From: Amorphoplanes friuliensis DSM 7358
GTDB taxonomy: Bacteria; Actinomycetota; Actinomycetes; Mycobacteriales; Micromonosporaceae
Length of the DNA stretch: 64,000 nucleotides
Reading direction: 5' to 3'
Assembly: GCF_000494755.1 (NCBI RefSeq)
Contig: NC_022657.1
Span: 6,362,001 to 6,426,000, forward strand
The notes beneath the pieces are model-generated. The model saw nothing but the letters and a program-made list of their open reading frames with translations, made no database searches and had not been told where the DNA came from. Position 1 is the first letter of the stretch; the number at the start of each line of letters is the position of its first letter. Below, piece by piece: positions 52,073 through 60,463 of this stretch. A program made the position numbers and the translations under genes.

Positions 52073-52453
52073 TCAGCTGGCAAGCGTCTCCACGGACTTA
52101 CCATCGTCAAAGAGCAGACTCGCGGTGCAGCCACCCCAGTTCCGTAGCGGCCTCGGCGGGACTTCGGACACTGTCATCAGGTCGGTGATCCGGTCCGTGG
52201 CCTGCAGGCGTCTAGTTGCGTCGACCCGGGTGTAGTAGCGCATGAGCGTGGCCGGGTCATGGCCGAGCCTTTCCGCGACTTCGTGGACGCCGTAGCCGGC
52301 GTCGAGCAGAGTTGAAGCGGTCAGGTCCCGGATCTGGTGCGGGCCGATCGGCCGGGCCTTCGCGGCTATGCGCACCTGGACGGCGGCGCTCTCACGGCCG
52401 AGGCGCTGCACCTGGCGGGACGGCAGACCCGCAAAACTACCCGGACCAACCAC
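52073..52453 (-). pseudogene. tyrosine recombinase (integrase), C-terminal fragment
   Basis: The 126-residue frame holds the catalytic core end of a tyrosine recombinase: HQIRD (HxxR), LGHDPATL (the LGH box) and MRYYTRV with the nucleophilic tyrosine. The N-terminal arm-binding and core-binding domains and the first catalytic arginine are absent, and the frame stops 54 bp short of the AIPR gene. It is therefore a truncated integrase that marks one edge of an inserted region. Confidence 0.75.
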
Positions 52454-52507
52454 ACCTGTGGGCGTCCCACATCCATCTCGGCCCGTGATCCGCGGCGACG
52501 TGACGCG

Positions 52508-54238
52508 TCATGCCGACACCCGCGGGCCCAGCGCGGCGGCTCGGACGGCGTCCGCGAAGCGGCGGTTGCGGACCATCTCGCCGAGCGGCACCCCCGTCGC
52601 CTCCTCCTTTCCGATGATCTCGGTGAGCGTCGGGATGAGCTTGAGGACGGCCTGCTCCGCCTTTCCCGGCTCCCAGACCAGCTCGATGAGCCGACGACAT
52701 TGCTCGGATGCCTTCTTGGGACTCGCCGGAAGCCTTTCATCACCCAGGAGCTGCCACCGGAGCGCGGCCATCAAGTGGTAGCGGACGGGACGGAGGCCGG
52801 CGCGTACCCGACGCGTGCGCAGTAGCCACTCGATGCGGTACAGCGTCGCCGCCGCGACATAATAGGCGTCCGGTAGGTGGCCGGCCTGGAACAGATCGTT
52901 CTTTCGCCGCGTCGTCAGGTCCTTGTAGTGGCCGACGGCTGACGGCTCTCCGAGGAACATTGCGGCATAAGCGCGGGTGAGCTGGCTCCGGTTGATCACT
53001 CGAGTCTTCTCGACGTCTTGCCGGGCCGCGTACTGCTTGGATCGGCGTTCGTAGAACAACCGCCGTGGTGCGTCCTGGGCGGCGAACCAGTCCTCGAGCT
53101 GCTTGTGGAAGTCCTCGCGGGTCGAGAGATCCTCCTCGCTGACTGCCGTCTGCCGGTTCGTCGCAGCGATGATGCCGGTGATGACGTTCTCGTCGGCGCT
53201 GTGCACCACCCGGACGCTGACCTGCACGTCGTTGTTCAGGTGGCTCCGCTCGTCGAACAGCACGTGGCAGGTCTGGCACCCGTTGACCACCTGAAAGTCG
53301 CGTATGTGGACCTCGTCGCCGACGACTCGGAGGTTCCGCGTGACGATAGTGATGCCATTGTTCAGGACGGCGAAGCGCCGGTGGCCGATCTCGTCGCGAA
53401 TGGTGTCGCGAATCTGAGCGTTCACGCCGTTGTATCCCTGGAAGTCCCGCACATTCTCATGGAACAGCGCCGTGCGGATATGTCCGGTGGGATCGGTGAG
53501 CACCTTCTCGACCAGCTCGCGCGCCGACAGCAGCCCGAGCAGTGATTCTTCGACACCGGGCATCCGCGGCAGCGACATCTTCTTCGGCATCTCGAACGTG
53601 GCCGGCACCGCCTGGGTGGCCCGCTTGTAGAGCTCTCGCAGATCGTCACGGGTGACGCAGCGAACGTCGACGACGTCGAACAGCCCGGACTTCATGAGCA
53701 TCTTCTCGGCGGACACCGCCTTGCGCCGCAGCAGGTCCGCCACCTGATTGCCGGTCGTTGCATAGTGGACGTGCAACTGGGGCCGCCCGCCCGAGAACTT
53801 GGCGATGTTCTCGTAGATGGCGGTGAGGCATTTGCGGAGGTTCTCCACATCATCGGACGCCGGATACGGCAACTTGTCCTTGGCGACGATGTGGGAGAGG
53901 TTGTCCGCGAGGTCCGCGATGACCTTGGCCTCGAACTTCGGGCTCGTCTTGGCCTGGACCACGACGATTCGGACGTCGAGCTGTCTGGCTTGCTCGGCGG
54001 CGGCCCGCACCTCGGCCTCGTCGCGCAGAAGAACACCGTTGACCAGGACGCCGGCGACATCGATCCCTAGGTCGTTGCCTCCGCCCATCCGGAAGTCGTC
54101 CGGGTTGAACTCGCTTTCGTAGTAGGAACTGAGCACGCAGTAACCGGTGAAGGCCTCGAAGGCCTCGTCACCGGGCAGCGCGGCCAGATCGTGATCCTCC
54201 TGGAACTGCTTGACCAGCCTGTCGATGACAATGTCCAT
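52508..54238 (-). CDS. AIPR (abortive infection phage resistance) protein with PD-(D/E)XK-like N-terminus
   Basis: A 576-residue AIPR-family protein. The AIPR core is unmistakable: NVRDFQGYNGVNAQIRDTI, RRFAVLNNGITIVTRN and DFQVVNGCQTCHVLF, between about residues 260 and 360. The N-terminal 110 residues add GGGNDLGIDVAGVLVNG (Asp60) and VVVQAK (Gln95-Ala-Lys97), the D...QxK arrangement of Mrr/Cap4-like restriction endonucleases, so a nuclease activity is plausible. ATG 54238. It lies 23 bp downstream of the double ATPase and is the last gene of that operon. I infer that it is the effector of a defence system. Confidence 0.85.
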   Translation of the reverse strand: MDIVIDRLVKQFQEDHDLAALPGDEAFEAFTGYCVLSSYYESEFNPDDFRMGGGNDLGIDVAGVLVNGVLLRDEAEVRAAAEQARQLDVRIVVVQAKTSPKFEAKVIADLADNLSHIVAKDKLPYPASDDVENLRKCLTAIYENIAKFSGGRPQLHVHYATTGNQVADLLRRKAVSAEKMLMKSGLFDVVDVRCVTRDDLRELYKRATQAVPATFEMPKKMSLPRMPGVEESLLGLLSARELVEKVLTDPTGHIRTALFHENVRDFQGYNGVNAQIRDTIRDEIGHRRFAVLNNGITIVTRNLRVVGDEVHIRDFQVVNGCQTCHVLFDERSHLNNDVQVSVRVVHSADENVITGIIAATNRQTAVSEEDLSTREDFHKQLEDWFAAQDAPRRLFYERRSKQYAARQDVEKTRVINRSQLTRAYAAMFLGEPSAVGHYKDLTTRRKNDLFQAGHLPDAYYVAAATLYRIEWLLRTRRVRAGLRPVRYHLMAALRWQLLGDERLPASPKKASEQCRRLIELVWEPGKAEQAVLKLIPTLTEIIGKEEATGVPLGEMVRNRRFADAVRAAALGPRVSA

Positions 54239-54261
54239 CGGATGCCCCCTGCGACTCGTAC

Positions 54262-57200
54262 TCAGGCGCCTTCGCGCCGGGCCCTGAGCAGCACTTCTTC
54301 CGCGGTCAGAGCGCTACTCGGGTGGTAGGTGAGACACATCGGCGTGGACACCTTGCGGAACGGCTTTCCCTCGGTGACTGCGTAGAACTGGCCGGCACGG
54401 AGGCGGGAGATGTCCAGCACCGCGCTTCCCTTGGCCCGGGCCACCTCGTTGGCTGCCGCGATCTGGGTCGGGCTGTTGAGAAAACCGTAGAACTGGGTCG
54501 CGGCGTTGCCGACGATGCGGTTGTGGATTCCCTTGGGCGCCTGCGTAGCGAACACCAGCCCGAGTCCGTACTTCCTCGCCTGGCTGGCCAGCGCCAGAGT
54601 GCTCTCCGTGCAGGCGGTCATGGCGCCGGAGGGCGCGAAGTTCTGCGCCTCGTCCATGACGAACAGCCCGCCCAGCGGACGATCGCCCGCGGGATTTCGC
54701 TTGATCCACGCGAAGAGCGCCATCTGCAACTGATTCACGAAGCTCTGCCGCTGCTCGTCACTCGGCAGACCGATCAGGCCGATCACCGAGACCCTCGATC
54801 GCCGCCCGGGCCGGGGCGTGAGCAGGACTCCCGGGTCGAGCGGCGTGCCGGCCCCACCGAACAGCGGATCGTTGACCATGGCGGCCTTCAGAGTCTCGGC
54901 CATGTCGGCGGCGACCTCGCGGGCTCGCGTCAACGAGGTGGCTTCGTCCGGCAGGTCGCTGAGAAGCTCGACGAATTCGTCCAGCCCGCCTCCATCGTCG
55001 CGCCCGAAGTGCTCCAGCGCCTGACGTAACACGGCGCGCCCACGATCCGCCTTGGCCGTGTTGGCCGCCATTCGGGCTCGGGGAGCCAGCGTGGCAACCG
55101 CCGCGTCCAGAGCGAGGGCGAACTCGTCCGGCTCGTCGCGTACGGCGCTGAAGTCCGGCAGTGGTTGCAGGCTGAGCGGCCGTCCCGCCTCTCGCCTCGG
55201 AGTCCAGACCACCACGTCGGTCCCGGTCAGATAGTTGTCAGCCTTGGCCGGATCGTCCTCGCGCCACGAGGTCGGCGGTTCGGGCCAGGCGTCGCCGAGC
55301 CGGGCGAGATCGTTGTTCGGGTCCAGGATGATGGCCGAGACGCCCAGCAGCGCACTCTCCTCTACGAGCCGGCGAATCAGCACAGTCTTTCCCGACCCGG
55401 AGCCGGCGAAGATCACGGCGTGTTTGCGCAGCGACTCGAGCGGCACCCACACCGGCTGTCCCGTCTCCGTGACCGCGCCGAGGGGAATGCTGTCGTCCTG
55501 CGCGGTCGGCACGTCCGCCGCCGACGACGGCGATCCACCGGTGGGTGGGTCCGGAGTCGGTGCCGGCGGCCCGGGCGGGGCCCCGAAAACTTTGACAAAC
55601 AGCGTGGTGCGGCTTGCGGGCTGGCGGGTCCGCAGGTAGTCGGCCAGCGCGGCGTCGTTCTCGGTCAGCAGCTCGGCCAGCGCGGCGAAGGTACGAAGAT
55701 CGTCGCTCGAGACGTCCGTGACGACGCCGCCGACATCCAGGAAGTCGTCCAGGACCCGCCGGCTGACCGGGCCGTTCGGCCACGGCACGTTGCGCAGCAG
55801 GATGGCGCGCCGCTTACTCACCGCAGGGTCGAGGTTGACGAACCCGCGCAACCGCGCCATCCGGGCCTGCACCGCACGGTGGTGGGAGTGCGAGAGCCCC
55901 CGGAAGGACCAATGCGCCTCGTCCTCGGTCTCCTTGTTGAGTAGCTCGCGAAGCCAGGCGTGCGCCGAGGGGCTCCCCTGCTCGCCGGGCTGCACGCGGT
56001 AGCGGCTCGCCCGGTCACCCTGTTCGATCGTCCAAGCGCGCAGGCCGGCCTCCAGTAGGCGCGACATCTCGGTGTCTTCCGTCTTCGGCTGCAGTGCGCC
56101 GTCCACGGTGGCCTCGGTCCGGAGCTGGGAGAAGTGGGCATCGAAGGCGGCCAGCTTGCCCGGGTCGATTTGCGGCACTGCCAGTTCGACGTGTAGGCGA
56201 TGCTGATGAAGATTGGTAAGCGGAACGACTTCGTTGTGGGCCAGGCAGTACCGCACGTGCTCGTCGGCTCGCTCGATCAGCTGGCGAGGCGTGTAGTCCA
56301 GGGCGTCGGTGAGGGCTTCGGGACGGATCGGCCAGGTGGCGTACGGCGGCTTGAAGTTTGCCACCTCGAACAGGGGCGCGAAGCGCACGCTGATCAGCTC
56401 TGCGGCAACCTCCCGGGACGGGAGCCGGCTGAGCCTGGTCTCCTGCCGGAAGCGGCCACCCACGGAGACGAGCGCCTGCTTCTTGATCAGATCCCACGAC
56501 ATCGGCAGGCAGGCCACGACCGTCACGGTTCGGAACAGCTTCTCGCGCAGATCCATGAGCCCGTTGCCAAGGTCCTCGGCGAGGGTCATGGTCGCGGTCA
56601 CCCGGTGAACGGGATCAGCGGCGCGCTGCCCGGCCGTCTCGGGCCGGCTCTGCGCGAAGATCGTGTCGATCTGGTCGACCGCGAGCATGCTGGCGCCCGT
56701 GCACGCGAGCAAGCGGGAGATCTCCTGCGCCACATCCTGCGCGTTCTTCGGGTGAGCGGGTAGCCCCCAGTGGGCGAGATCCGCCGGTGCGAGATCCGGC
56801 AGGGACAGCAGCCAGGACTCGCCCAGGTCGGCGACGTTGCCGTCCGACGAGGCGAGCAGAACCAGCGCCCGGAGGGTCTGCCGGCACTCGCGGCCGGCAT
56901 CCGGCTCGGCCCTGCGGAACTCCGCCGCAAAGGTGTCGAGAGTGGTGGGAGACAGCGGCGCCTGTCCGCGCACTTGCTGGCGCAACGCGAGCGGCATGCG
57001 AGCGCGTTCACTCAACCGCTCCAGGAGGACCGCCAATTGCGAATGGCGGTAGGAGCCGGAGCGCCGGAGCCCGCGCAGGAACGTATTGACGATGTTCACC
57101 CAGAACGAGCGGCCGTCCGCCACACCCATCAGGAAGAAATAGCCGTGCTGGAGCTGCACCTTCTCGCGCGCCCACCGCAAGAGGTGGGTCTTCCCCGAGC

Positions 57201-57405
57201 CGTGCTGTCCCTCGATCACCAGCCCGAGTGGGGAGGCGCTCCGGTTGACGCCCGCATCGTCGAACGCCCGCAGCACCGCCGCGCCGGCGGTCCCGTTCAG
57301 CGAATCGAGGTGGATGTCCAACGAGGTCCACACGTCCTCGGCCGTGGGTGCCCAGTCGAGACGGCGCAGTTCTATCAGCGCCCGCTTCTCGCCGTCGCCG
57401 ATCAC
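54262..57405 (-). CDS. double ATPase: AAA/STAND-like N-terminus fused to HerA-like C-terminus
   Basis: A 1047-residue protein with two separate P-loop ATPase domains. The first (about 20-430) has Walker A GQHGSGKT (66-73) and Walker B SMLAVDQID near 243, in the style of DUF2791/STAND or Orc-like ATPases. A linker with a Pro-rich stretch (near 620) follows. The second (about 640-1040) has Walker A AGSGSGKT near 667, ILDPNNDL, Walker B LFVMDEAQNF near 916 and VFATQAPKG, which are HerA/VirB4-type DNA-pump motifs. The start overlaps the winged-helix gene by 4 bp (ATGA). DNA-tracking or translocation coupled to the AIPR nuclease is the likely job. Confidence 0.88.
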   Translation of the reverse strand: MIGDGEKRALIELRRLDWAPTAEDVWTSLDIHLDSLNGTAGAAVLRAFDDAGVNRSASPLGLVIEGQHGSGKTHLLRWAREKVQLQHGYFFLMGVADGRSFWVNIVNTFLRGLRRSGSYRHSQLAVLLERLSERARMPLALRQQVRGQAPLSPTTLDTFAAEFRRAEPDAGRECRQTLRALVLLASSDGNVADLGESWLLSLPDLAPADLAHWGLPAHPKNAQDVAQEISRLLACTGASMLAVDQIDTIFAQSRPETAGQRAADPVHRVTATMTLAEDLGNGLMDLREKLFRTVTVVACLPMSWDLIKKQALVSVGGRFRQETRLSRLPSREVAAELISVRFAPLFEVANFKPPYATWPIRPEALTDALDYTPRQLIERADEHVRYCLAHNEVVPLTNLHQHRLHVELAVPQIDPGKLAAFDAHFSQLRTEATVDGALQPKTEDTEMSRLLEAGLRAWTIEQGDRASRYRVQPGEQGSPSAHAWLRELLNKETEDEAHWSFRGLSHSHHRAVQARMARLRGFVNLDPAVSKRRAILLRNVPWPNGPVSRRVLDDFLDVGGVVTDVSSDDLRTFAALAELLTENDAALADYLRTRQPASRTTLFVKVFGAPPGPPAPTPDPPTGGSPSSAADVPTAQDDSIPLGAVTETGQPVWVPLESLRKHAVIFAGSGSGKTVLIRRLVEESALLGVSAIILDPNNDLARLGDAWPEPPTSWREDDPAKADNYLTGTDVVVWTPRREAGRPLSLQPLPDFSAVRDEPDEFALALDAAVATLAPRARMAANTAKADRGRAVLRQALEHFGRDDGGGLDEFVELLSDLPDEATSLTRAREVAADMAETLKAAMVNDPLFGGAGTPLDPGVLLTPRPGRRSRVSVIGLIGLPSDEQRQSFVNQLQMALFAWIKRNPAGDRPLGGLFVMDEAQNFAPSGAMTACTESTLALASQARKYGLGLVFATQAPKGIHNRIVGNAATQFYGFLNSPTQIAAANEVARAKGSAVLDISRLRAGQFYAVTEGKPFRKVSTPMCLTYHPSSALTAEEVLLRARREGA

Positions 57406-58067
57406 GCTGGACCGTTCGCCTGGCCGATCGTCAGTAAATGCTTGTCTTCTCCCCCGACGGCGATGGCCGCGTCGAGGACCTCCTGCGGGAGCTCGTTGCG
57501 CCGGGGGTCGGGATCGAGGTGGATCTCGCGGCGACGATCCATCTCCTTGAGCGCCCGGTCGAGCTCAGCACGGTCGAAATCGGCGAGCCGCTCCCGGATG
57601 GAGAACAGGCTGACCAGGTCTCCGGGGCTCTCGGCGACCTCGGAATACGCCCGCTTGATGCGATCCTCCAAGGGCGTGTCCTCAGTTTTCCCGGACGGCG
57701 CGGTCTCGGGTCCGGGGTCGGTGGCGGCGAAGACATCGGCGATCTTGTGATCGTTGCGCTCCATGATCGAAGCGAGGTGCCGCAGGGTCGCGTAGTGCAG
57801 AAGCCAGGCGCTCGACACCCTTTCCGGCGGAGCGACCACGAATTCCTGCCGGGCTCGGATCCAGCCGCGCTCGGTCAGCTCGTGGAAGATCGCGCCACGC
57901 AGTCCCTTCCGCCAGCTGATCAATCCAGCGTCCGCCAACTCTTGTCGCGTCGCCTTGTCGATCTGCACCCGATAGCTCTCACGGAGATCGGGATTCGACG
58001 CTGGCGTCACGCGCACCATGAGGGCAATCAGAGCCTGCCGTGCGGACGTGCCAAGGTCAGAAGTCAT
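57402..58067 (-). CDS. winged-helix protein, first gene of the AIPR/HerA-like operon
   Basis: A 221-residue protein with no named family known to me. Residues 5-75 have the pattern of a winged helix (ALIALMVRVTPASNPDLRESY ... RQELADAGLISWRKG ... FHELTERGWIRAR). The middle is helical, and the C-terminal third is charged with a second predicted helix bundle (LFSIRERLADFDRAELDRALKEMDRRREI). Its stop overlaps the ATPase start. A DNA- or nucleotide-sensing adaptor role is likely from position. Confidence 0.75.
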   Translation of the reverse strand: MTSDLGTSARQALIALMVRVTPASNPDLRESYRVQIDKATRQELADAGLISWRKGLRGAIFHELTERGWIRARQEFVVAPPERVSSAWLLHYATLRHLASIMERNDHKIADVFAATDPGPETAPSGKTEDTPLEDRIKRAYSEVAESPGDLVSLFSIRERLADFDRAELDRALKEMDRRREIHLDPDPRRNELPQEVLDAAIAVGGEDKHLLTIGQANGPA

Positions 58068-58545
58068 GAAGGTGTTCTCCGAGGGGGAAGGGACCCGTAC
58101 GGGGGCATCATTCCCAAGTCTGGTGACCGCCGGGAACCCCCCGACTGCCGTAATGTCTGATGCCGCTCTGTCAGGTATCCGTCACACCGAGATGACAATT
58201 GGTCTTGACGACTCGACAGGATCAACCGCTGTGCAGGAAGACCGGTGGGTCGAGACCGGGCTGGCGTCGGCGGCGGGGCCAAGGGCTGCAGCTGAGTTGA
58301 CCCGATCCCGGTAACCGCCGGAAGGGCCTCTCCCCCGGAGCCGTCCCGGCGGTCGCCCACGTCACCGGCCGATATGCAGGAAGGACGCCCAAACGCTGGG
58401 ATTGCGCGGGAACCGACGCCGCTGCGACTGAACCGTCTCGTGCAACGCCTCCGCCGAAGCGCCGGCGTCGAGCCGGCCACCCACCAAGATGCGGCGGTAG
58501 ACGCCGGCGGTCCGGCACCTATCAGAGGGGTACCGACGACACGCC
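58068..58545. other. intergenic region between the defence operon and the integrase fragment
   Basis: About 480 bp, presumably holding the promoter of the 58067-52508 operon. The space near 58180-58215 is lower in GC. No gene is convincing in either strand. Confidence 0.4.
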
Positions 58546-59040
58546 ATGGCTTCGATCTATGCACGAGGAAAGTCGTTCTGTGTCCGGTGGCGGGCTGCCG
58601 GTGGGCGCCAGCAGTGCTGCACGTTTAGCGGCCTGTCCAACATCAAGGCCGTCGCGGCCAAGCAGTAAGTCGAGGTGCACGGCACGTTGGTGACCCTTGC
58701 GCGGGTGTACGCGGCGATCGATCCGATCTCGTCTCGGGCGTTGCCGCGGCCGCCCACAACGCTGTTGCGTGAGTGGATCGAGCGGTGGCTGGCGCTCAAG
58801 GTCGACGCCGCCCCGACCACCCACGCCGAATACGCGCGAACCCTGCGCGGGGCGAGTTGTTGCCGAGCTTGGGGATCTGCAGGTGGCTGAGATCAGCGGG
58901 TACGCACATCTCGATTCGTGGAAGGCGGCGTTGTCGCGGGAGCTGTCGCCGGCCATAGTGCGCCGGCGTGCTGGAGCGGCGTGGTGCGGCATCCTTCTGG
59001 AAGCCAGCGCCACGGGCGCCCTAGCGGCGCTGGCATCGCA
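58546..59040 (+). pseudogene. tyrosine integrase, N-terminal fragment with stop and frameshift
   Basis: ATG 58546 opens with MASIYARGKSFCVRWRAAGG, the arm-binding-domain start of an actinobacterial integrase. An in-frame TAA follows at 58666-58668; the same frame continues convincingly (WIERWLALKVDAAPTTHAEYARTLRG, core-binding domain) to about 58850. It then shifts frame (VVAELGDLQVAEISGYAHLDSWKAALSRELSP) before decaying. No catalytic domain is present. It is a second integrase remnant on the opposite side of the AIPR operon. Confidence 0.72.
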
Positions 59041-59167
59041 TAGGTCTCCAGCAACTTCCGGATCGCGCCAGCGGGGTACAGAAATCGGCGTGTTCTAGCG
59101 AGGGGAGATACAAGGCGGTGCGGATCGCCCTAACTGCGCACTTCCGAGCCGGCGCACCCGAAGCTCC

Positions 59168-60070
59168 TCAGCTACCCGGCTGACGGGTTGCGTCGCCTGG
59201 ATCGGTGCTCTGCTCAAGGGCCGTCCACCACTCCTCCAGCTCATCGACCCGGCTCTGGAGTGCGACGTTCGCCGCCCGGGCCGTCGCCAGTTCCTCGGTC
59301 AGCGCACCGATCGGCCCGGAGGCGGTCAGGGCGTCGAGCCAGCCCGCGACCAGCCGATCCTCAGCGGCGACCCGGCGGAGCGCGGAGGCGACCACCTCCG
59401 GTGACAACTCAGCCACGAACTCTCTCGGGAGCGTGAGCAGGCGAGCGACCTCGCCGATGCTCCGCGCGGCGCTCATCTGGCGCCGAAGGCGCTCGGCGGA
59501 CGGCACCGCCGGTTCGGCCGGTGTCGCGGCTGCCGCGATCGGCTTGGCGGGAGAAGGAGCGGGCTTCGACACAGGCGCGGGCGTAGGTGCCGGCTCCGGT
59601 TCAGGCTCGGCCTCTGACGGGAGTTCGGGAAGGTCGTCCCCCACCCAGGCGTAAGCCAGAGTGTCGCCCCTCGGCCGTCGGACGACATTTGGCCACTTGG
59701 GCAGAACCGCCAGCGCGCGGGGCCCGTGCCGGGCCCAGGTCTCGTTCCGGAGACCGAGCTCGGCCAGACGCTCCCGGATCTCTCGCACCTTCAGCGGGAC
59801 CGACGACTCGGCCAACAGGTGGAGAACCACCGCGAGGGGCTCTTGGGCGAAGACGGCGTGGAACAGCCGGGAGTCGGACAGAGCCAGGAAACGCAGCGAA
59901 CCCCTCGTCGCGACGTGAACGCCGGCGTCCCGTGGGACAAGCTCTTCCTCATCGGTGTCATCCCACTTGACCTGATAGTTCGTCCCGTCATCCGCGAGGA
60001 TCGATCCGGCTCGGGTACGGCGTACGCCGAAGGAGTCGGACACCCGGACAAGACCTTGATCTGCGCTCAC
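59168..60070 (-). CDS. Tudor/SH3-like domain plus winged-helix protein, unknown
   Basis: A 300-residue protein from GTG 60070; the frame is open to 60331 but the earlier part is not protein-like. Residues 10-55 form a small barrel resembling Tudor/KOW/SH3 repeats (FGVRRTRAGSILADDG, NYQVKWDDTDEEELVPRDA). Residues 75-150 look like a winged helix (VVLHLLAESSVPLKVREIRERLAELG ... YAWVGDD), then a Pro/Ala/Glu linker (155-190) and a helical end with a coiled coil (ATARAANVALQSRVDELEEWW). Same strand as the AIPR operon but separated by the integrase fragment. A part of the same system is plausible, not shown. Confidence 0.7.
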   Translation of the reverse strand: MSADQGLVRVSDSFGVRRTRAGSILADDGTNYQVKWDDTDEEELVPRDAGVHVATRGSLRFLALSDSRLFHAVFAQEPLAVVLHLLAESSVPLKVREIRERLAELGLRNETWARHGPRALAVLPKWPNVVRRPRGDTLAYAWVGDDLPELPSEAEPEPEPAPTPAPVSKPAPSPAKPIAAAATPAEPAVPSAERLRRQMSAARSIGEVARLLTLPREFVAELSPEVVASALRRVAAEDRLVAGWLDALTASGPIGALTEELATARAANVALQSRVDELEEWWTALEQSTDPGDATRQPGS

Positions 60071-60463
60071 GAATGCGACTGTAATGGTTATCGTCGCAGC
60101 CGGGGCGCCGGCCGGAGTCAGCCCAACCTGGCCAGGCTCATCGGCCGTGTGCGCCCCAGCGCCAGCTTGGCGGAACAAACTCTGAGAGGAGATGGGCGCG
60201 CTTGTCGGCCGCCCGTACGGATAGATCGGTGAGCTTGTCACTCGGTTCGAGGTCGAGCGTGAACGTGTGCCCGTCCCGGGGTGGTACCTCGACGAGGTCT
60301 GCCGCCGCAGTTCGCCCGGTGCTGACCGCACCGCCTACGGCCTCGCCGCCGCGGTGACGGTGGCGAGGCCGGTGAGCAGATGCAGCGTGGAAACCTGCGC
60401 GGCGCGCACCCGAAGTATCGCGAAGGTGAGGTAGCGCATGACGGTCGAAGGTAGTGGTCGAGC
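60071..60463. other. intergenic region with a possible gene remnant
   Basis: About 390 bp. On the minus strand around 60310-60185 an open stretch (DLVEVPPRDGHTFTLDLEPSDKL) reads like part of a protein but has no start or partner sequence. It is probably a remnant. Confidence 0.35.

Noticed and set aside
52073..58545. Direct repeats or inverted ends defining the AIPR island as a discrete transposon
   Set aside because: No convincing terminal repeats were found by eye at either edge, so only integrase debris supports mobility.
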